Source: an uncultured Lachnospiraceae bacterium (lineage in GTDB: Bacteria; Bacillota; Clostridia; Lachnospirales; Lachnospiraceae). Taken from it: DNA of 8,394 nt. Of the stretch, positions 6,301-8,394 are shown in pieces. How positions within the stretch are numbered: the first letter of the stretch is position 1; the number at the start of each line of letters is the position of its first letter. A program made the position numbers and the translations under genes. The notes beneath the pieces were generated by a model. It did not search any database. It was not told the origin of the DNA and was given only the letters and a program-made list of their open reading frames with translations. The DNA lies in NCBI GenBank assembly GCA_902489925.1, contig CABUBX010000095.1, positions 1-8,394 of the forward strand, read 5' to 3'.

Positions 6301-7480
6301 CTGTGGGTGTAGCTGCTTCAAATTGCTGAACAGCTTTTGCAAGGGACTCGTCCGTAACATGAACATACCTGTCCATTGTTGTTTTAATACTTGCGTGTCC
6401 TAATAGTTGCTGTAAAACTTTAGGTTGTACGCCGCGTTCAATCGCGCGTGTAGCATAAGTGTGTCGCAAGGCGTGCATACAAAAACGCTTAATACCAGCT
6501 TCATCACACAATTTATATAAATGTGTATCGTAGGAACTGTTTTTAGCAGGTTCTCCTGTTCGCCAGTTGATAAATACCAAATCCCGCATGACAAGACATT
6601 TCTTTTCTCCCGTTCTGCTGTCTGTGTACTCCAAAATCTGTGAAAGCATTTCAGACTCTTTCCGGGTATCTTTTTCATCATAACAACTTTTTAGGATTGT
6701 ATATGCGCGTTCTGTAAGCGGAATAGTACGATAACTTTTTTTCGTTTTAGGCGGACCGGCACGCCAATATCTCCGGCTGTGTCGATACTCTAAACTCTTA
6801 TTTACAGTTAAAGTACGTTTTTTCCAATCAATAGCGTCCCATGTCAGACCAATCAATTCAGCCGTTCTCAAACCCGTTTCTAATAACAAAGCATACTGTC
6901 TATAATTATGAGAACGCTCTGCGGCTTCAAGAAACTTTTCCTGTTCCTCAACGGTTAAGTATTTAATATCATCTACTGCCCGGACTGGTTTCGTATATCG
7001 AACACCATTCATAGGGTGCTTTGCAATAATATCATTCATAACTGCTGATTTGAACATAGTTCCCATTGAAATATAGGTCTGCCGGATTGTTGAGCCTGCA
7101 TATTCTGTTTCCATTCGATTTAAGACAGCTTTACAGTGCATAGGTTTTACATCAGCTATACACATAGTTCCTATCAATGGTTGAATATTTTTTTCGTAAC
7201 GCTCACGATAATTTCTTATCGTATTTGGCGCAAGGTCACAAATGATATTATCAATCCAATAATTGAACCATTTGTCTACTGTCATATCAGGCGCAGTAAC
7301 GATTAGATTATGTGTATCTTCATACTTTGCGTCAGCAAGCCATTTTTTTGCTTCGGGCAGCGTTTTGAAATATCCATTTTGACGCGTACCATTTTTAGCA
7401 TAAAATCTTGCGAAATATAAACCGTCCTTTCTTTGACAAATACCTTTTCCACACTCTTTGCCTTTTAAATTTTTTCCCAT
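6284..7480 (-). CDS. int: Tn916-type tyrosine recombinase (integrase)
   Basis: The enzyme cuts and rejoins DNA at attachment sites to insert or excise the element. Its 398 residues show three parts: a small N-terminal arm-binding domain (about 10-55, with DGLYFARFYAKNGTR and PEAKKWLADA), a helical core-binding domain (about 65-155), and the catalytic domain (about 175-385). The expected active-site residues are present: Arg205 (GLRTAEL), Lys245 (PKTKKSYRTIPL), His336 and Arg339 (HALRH), His362 (LGHAS) and the nucleophile Tyr372 (MDRYVHV). The gene appears functional. The ATG at 7478-7480 follows AAAGGAG (7487-7493) with 6 bases between, but that site can be buried in a hairpin. It has its own promoter in the gap behind xis. 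The resemblance to Tn916/Tn1549 integrases is from recall; the exact subfamily is not certain. Confidence 0.95.
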   Translation of the reverse strand: MGKNLKGKECGKGICQRKDGLYFARFYAKNGTRQNGYFKTLPEAKKWLADAKYEDTHNLIVTAPDMTVDKWFNYWIDNIICDLAPNTIRNYRERYEKNIQPLIGTMCIADVKPMHCKAVLNRMETEYAGSTIRQTYISMGTMFKSAVMNDIIAKHPMNGVRYTKPVRAVDDIKYLTVEEQEKFLEAAERSHNYRQYALLLETGLRTAELIGLTWDAIDWKKRTLTVNKSLEYRHSRRYWRAGPPKTKKSYRTIPLTERAYTILKSCYDEKDTRKESEMLSQILEYTDSRTGEKKCLVMRDLVFINWRTGEPAKNSSYDTHLYKLCDEAGIKRFCMHALRHTYATRAIERGVQPKVLQQLLGHASIKTTMDRYVHVTDESLAKAVQQFEAATPTVEKRV

Positions 7481-7483
7481 AAC

Positions 7484-7512
7484 GGACTCCTTTCACGTTA
7501 AAAAAAGAGTCC
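7484..7512 (-). promoter_or_regulatory. Hairpin that buries the int ribosome binding site
   Basis: In minus-strand RNA the segment 7512-7502 (GGACUCUUUUU) pairs with 7494-7484 (GAAAGGAGUCC) in 11 successive pairs, two of them G-U, around a 7-base loop (7501-7495). The 3' arm contains the whole AAAGGAG site of int. A transcript started at the int promoter would carry both arms, so translation of int would be restrained unless the stem opens. Seen directly as complementarity; the effect is inferred. Confidence 0.6.
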
Positions 7513-7551
7513 AACGCAAATATAAAGTATATCACAAGGACTCCGTTTTTT
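7500..7551 (-). terminator. Terminator-like hairpin between xis and int, alternative to the int leader hairpin
   Basis: Minus-strand GGAGUCC (7544-7538) pairs with GGACUCU (7512-7506) over a 25-base loop, and a run of seven U follows the second arm. A further A run and U run can add A-U pairs outside one mismatch. Only transcripts coming from xis contain both arms, so the hairpin could end or slow read-through into int. The loop is large for an intrinsic terminator, hence moderate confidence. On the plus strand a T run (7546-7551) also follows the stem. Confidence 0.5.
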
Positions 7552-7554
7552 CAA
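7526..7554 (-). promoter_or_regulatory. Sigma-A promoter of int
   Basis: On the minus strand TTGAAA (7549-7554) and TATACT (7526-7531) are exactly 17 bp apart, each with five of six consensus bases. Transcription would start near 7519, about 40 bases before the int ATG. The spacer contains the first GGAGTCC copy, which is therefore absent from transcripts that begin here. An independent int promoter behind xis fits the Tn916 pattern. Confidence 0.7.
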
Positions 7555-7586
7555 TCTTAACAGACAAATATTTCAGCTATTAACGG

Positions 7587-7835
7587 CTATATAATCAATT
7601 CTCGGCGAATGTATTCCTCAAATTCTTTACGCTTCACTAACTTTCGTGTTCCAACATATAAAACAAAAGGGCAGTTTGGCTGTTTTAACATGGAGTCAAT
7701 CTTATTGATACCTATGTTGCTATATTCAGCCGCTTCCTTTATTGTTAATGTTATTTTCAAATGAATAGGAACTTTTACTTCTGTTTCCTTATATAAATGC
7801 AGTTCTTTTTCTTCACTGCTATTTGATTTATTCAT
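7587..7835 (-). CDS. xis: Excisionase, Tn916 Xis-like winged-helix protein
   Basis: This 82-residue protein would bind the element ends and direct the integrase towards excision. A polar N-terminus (1-25, Glu and Lys rich) is followed by a MerR/Xis-type helix-turn-helix (LTIKEAAEYSNIGINKIDSML, about 30-50) and a wing and helix (FVLYVGTRKLVKRKEFEEYI, 57-76). The pattern TI-EAA-Y--IG-NK with the later VKRK-FE matches Tn916 Xis (about 67 residues). The extra length is in the N-terminal tail. The ATG at 7833-7835 follows a GGGGG site with 7 bases between. It is 106 bases upstream of int on the same strand, the usual partner arrangement. Confidence 0.85.
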   Translation of the reverse strand: MNKSNSSEEKELHLYKETEVKVPIHLKITLTIKEAAEYSNIGINKIDSMLKQPNCPFVLYVGTRKLVKRKEFEEYIRRELII

Positions 7836-7918
7836 TCAAAATCCCCCTTATCTTCTTTCAATTTAATGGAAAATAGGCTCATCAGACGGTCTTAGCAAAC
7901 CTCACAAGAATTTCACTT

Positions 7919-7937
7919 CCGCATGGTTCTCATGCAG
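7919..7937 (-). repeat. Short hairpin in the xis leader
   Basis: Minus-strand CUGCAUG and CAUGCGG form a 7-bp stem (one G-U pair) around a 5-base AGAAC loop. No T run follows, so it is not a terminator. It lies about 85 bases upstream of xis, inside the leader expected from the possible promoter near 8000. Confidence 0.45.
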
Positions 7938-7978
7938 CTCTACCCGTTGCCTGCGACGCTTTTAACGCTCGGACTACG

Positions 7979-8004
7979 GCGGTAAAGGAGTATCATTATA
8001 CCGC
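7979..8004 (-). promoter_or_regulatory. Possible xis promoter: consensus -10 inside an inverted repeat
   Basis: The minus strand has a perfect TATAAT (plus-strand 7995-8000) but no convincing -35 box at 16-18 bp. The -10 lies within an inverted repeat: GCGGTA at 7979-7984 and its complement TACCGC at 7999-8004, 14 bases apart. A repressor or activator bound there would control xis, and a weak -35 fits a promoter needing help. The leader to xis would be about 150 bases. This is pattern only. Confidence 0.35.
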
Positions 8005-8040
8005 TATATGGATTGTGGCGGCAGAGTTGCTAAGTCTGCT

Positions 8041-8230
8041 TTGGAACGCTGATAATTCTCGCTCGTTTTGTCCCTCCTTTCGGTCATGGCGTATCAGCCC
8101 AACGGCTCCCCATATATCGAATGTATCTGATTTGCCTTATGTTGCGTCGCCGTTCTATTGCGCCGCTTTCTTTGTCAAAGAGCAGAGGGCTGTTCTGCGA
8201 TATGGAACGGAAAAGGGGGAAGCGTTCCAA
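8041..8230 (-). repeat. Long-range 10-bp inverted repeat with a competing 7-bp partner
   Basis: TTGGAACGCT at 8041-8050 is repeated as its exact complement AGCGTTCCAA at 8221-8230, enclosing 170 bases. A third segment, TGGAACG at 8203-8209, can also pair with 8223-8229 as a 7-bp stem with a 13-base loop. The two pairings use the same bases and exclude each other. Inside is a further 7-bp inverted repeat, GCTGATA (8048-8054) with TATCAGC (8092-8098). Such nested options are common in regulatory RNAs, but no known class is recognised. Confidence 0.45.
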
Positions 8231-8242
8231 CACCGCGTTGCT

Positions 8243-8394
8243 TTATTCAGCCCTAAATGTGAGGATTGCCCTCATTAGTTTTGCTTGCAGCCTTTCGCGT
8301 ATTTCTTCGTCTACTCCAAAATAAACATTTCCTCGCTCGTCATAGAGCTTCCGCATGGAAAGACTTGCTATGTAGCCGCTGAAATGCTGCAATA
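8243..8394 (-). CDS. C-terminal 49 residues of an unrecognised protein, cut by window edge
   Basis: An open minus-strand frame enters from the right edge and ends at TAA (8243-8245). The visible tail begins LQHFSGYIASLSMRKLYD, contains GNVYFGVDEEIRERLQ and ends AILTFRAE. It is soluble, with mixed charge and amphipathic helix character, and its composition is that of a real protein. Its strand and place before xis suggest an element gene such as a replication, mobilisation or regulatory protein. I do not recognise the family and give no function. Confidence 0.6.
   Translation of the reverse strand, partial: LQHFSGYIASLSMRKLYDERGNVYFGVDEEIRERLQAKLMRAILTFRAE

Larger units (their letters stand above)
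7836..8242. other. About 400-base stretch without a convincing gene, rich in inverted repeats
   Basis: Between xis and the partial gene at the right edge I see no reading frame with a credible ribosome binding site. The stretch holds the xis leader hairpin (7919-7937), the repeat around a TATAAT (7979-8004), a 4-bp stem with a tetraloop (8096-8107), a 5-bp stem (8182-8186 with 8194-8198), an 11-bp palindrome CTTTGTCAAAG (8170-8180) and the alternative pairing set at 8041-8230. It could be a regulatory leader, a non-coding RNA, a transfer origin, or a decayed gene. The sequence does not decide. Confidence 0.5.
6275..8394. mobile_element. End of an integrated Tn916/Tn1549-like element (integrative conjugative or mobilisable), continuing off the right edge
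   Basis: An integrase and a Tn916-type Xis gene sit side by side in the order xis then int, with int outermost, as at one end of Tn916-family elements. The neighbouring ychF, lgt and mgtC genes are ordinary host genes, so the junction must lie between the int stop (6284) and the ychF start (6208). The left limit given here is the start of the tandem repeat and is approximate. No attachment site can be fixed because the other end is outside the window. No conjugation gene is visible, so conjugative, mobilisable and decayed forms cannot be told apart. Confidence 0.8.

Noticed and set aside
7856..7885. Hammerhead-ribozyme-like core (CUGAUGA followed by GAAA) on the minus strand upstream of xis
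   Set aside because: The bases between the two motifs cannot form the required stem II, and flanking stems I and III are absent. Both motifs are short enough to occur by chance.
7907..7921. GTGAAATTCTTG, which resembles a conserved small-subunit rRNA stretch
   Set aside because: Only about a dozen bases match and no other rRNA sequence surrounds it.
8004..8087. 27-codon minus-strand frame (MTERRDKTSENYQ...)
   Set aside because: The only AGGAGG nearby lies after its ATG, inside the frame, and the site before the ATG is poor. It could be a leader peptide but nothing supports it beyond its presence.
7836..8242. Possible group II intron fragment in the structured gap
   Set aside because: No GUGYG 5' end, no domain V hairpin with the AGC/GUUC-type pairing, and no reverse transcriptase in view.
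8015..8278. 87-codon plus-strand open frame beginning with GTG
   Set aside because: No ribosome binding site, odd composition rich in Ser, Cys and Arg, opposite strand to the neighbouring element genes, and it runs through the inverted repeats and into the partial gene at 8243-8394.
1..8394. CRISPR arrays, tRNA or rRNA genes
   Set aside because: No spaced repeat series longer than the four 6-bp MraZ boxes and no tRNA T-loop or CCA end were seen on either strand.

Overview
The window looks like chromosome of an anaerobic Gram-positive of the Clostridia, most like Lachnospiraceae. This rests on the gene content, AGGAGG-type ribosome binding sites before nearly every gene, a Firmicutes-type start of the dcw (division and cell wall) cluster, and a Tn916-type integrase/excisionase pair. 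Genus cannot be fixed by eye. About three quarters is ordinary host chromosome. The right quarter (about 6275 to the window end) is one end of an integrated mobile element that continues beyond the window.

Host part, left to right. The first gene is a partial ftsL-like division gene (1-395, minus), followed by rsmH (409-1356, minus) and mraZ (1388-1825, minus); they are transcribed right to left as mraZ-rsmH-ftsL. Upstream of mraZ are a promoter and four direct repeats at 10-bp steps that match MraZ operator boxes. A MATE-family exporter (2100-3398, plus) diverges from mraZ, with a TTG start, its own promoter and a palindrome over its -10 box. It ends at a strong hairpin terminator that can work in both directions. 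Facing it is a minus-strand run transcribed ychF (5111-6208), lgt (4229-5095), mgtC/sapB-like (3464-4186). The ychF-lgt gap is 15 bases and carries the lgt ribosome binding site, so these two are very probably co-transcribed.

Mobile part. A tyrosine recombinase gene (6284-7480) and a small Tn916 Xis-like gene (7587-7835) lie on the minus strand, so the element entered directly upstream of ychF. The xis-int gap holds a well-formed int promoter (TTGAAA, 17 bp, TATACT) and three copies of a GGAGTCC/GGACTC element. These allow two mutually exclusive hairpins: one is terminator-like, and the other buries the int ribosome binding site in an 11-bp stem. To the right of xis lies about 400 bases without a convincing gene but rich in inverted repeats. 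The window ends inside the C-terminus of an unrecognised protein.

How it fits together: the left half handles division and envelope growth, lgt starts lipoprotein maturation, and ychF is a translation-linked P-loop NTPase. The element's int and xis would carry out integration and excision, and the tail of int may supply a new promoter to ychF. The RNA-structure and promoter calls are pattern-based and untested. No wholly new protein system is visible; the most unusual signals are the int leader switch and the structured region right of xis.
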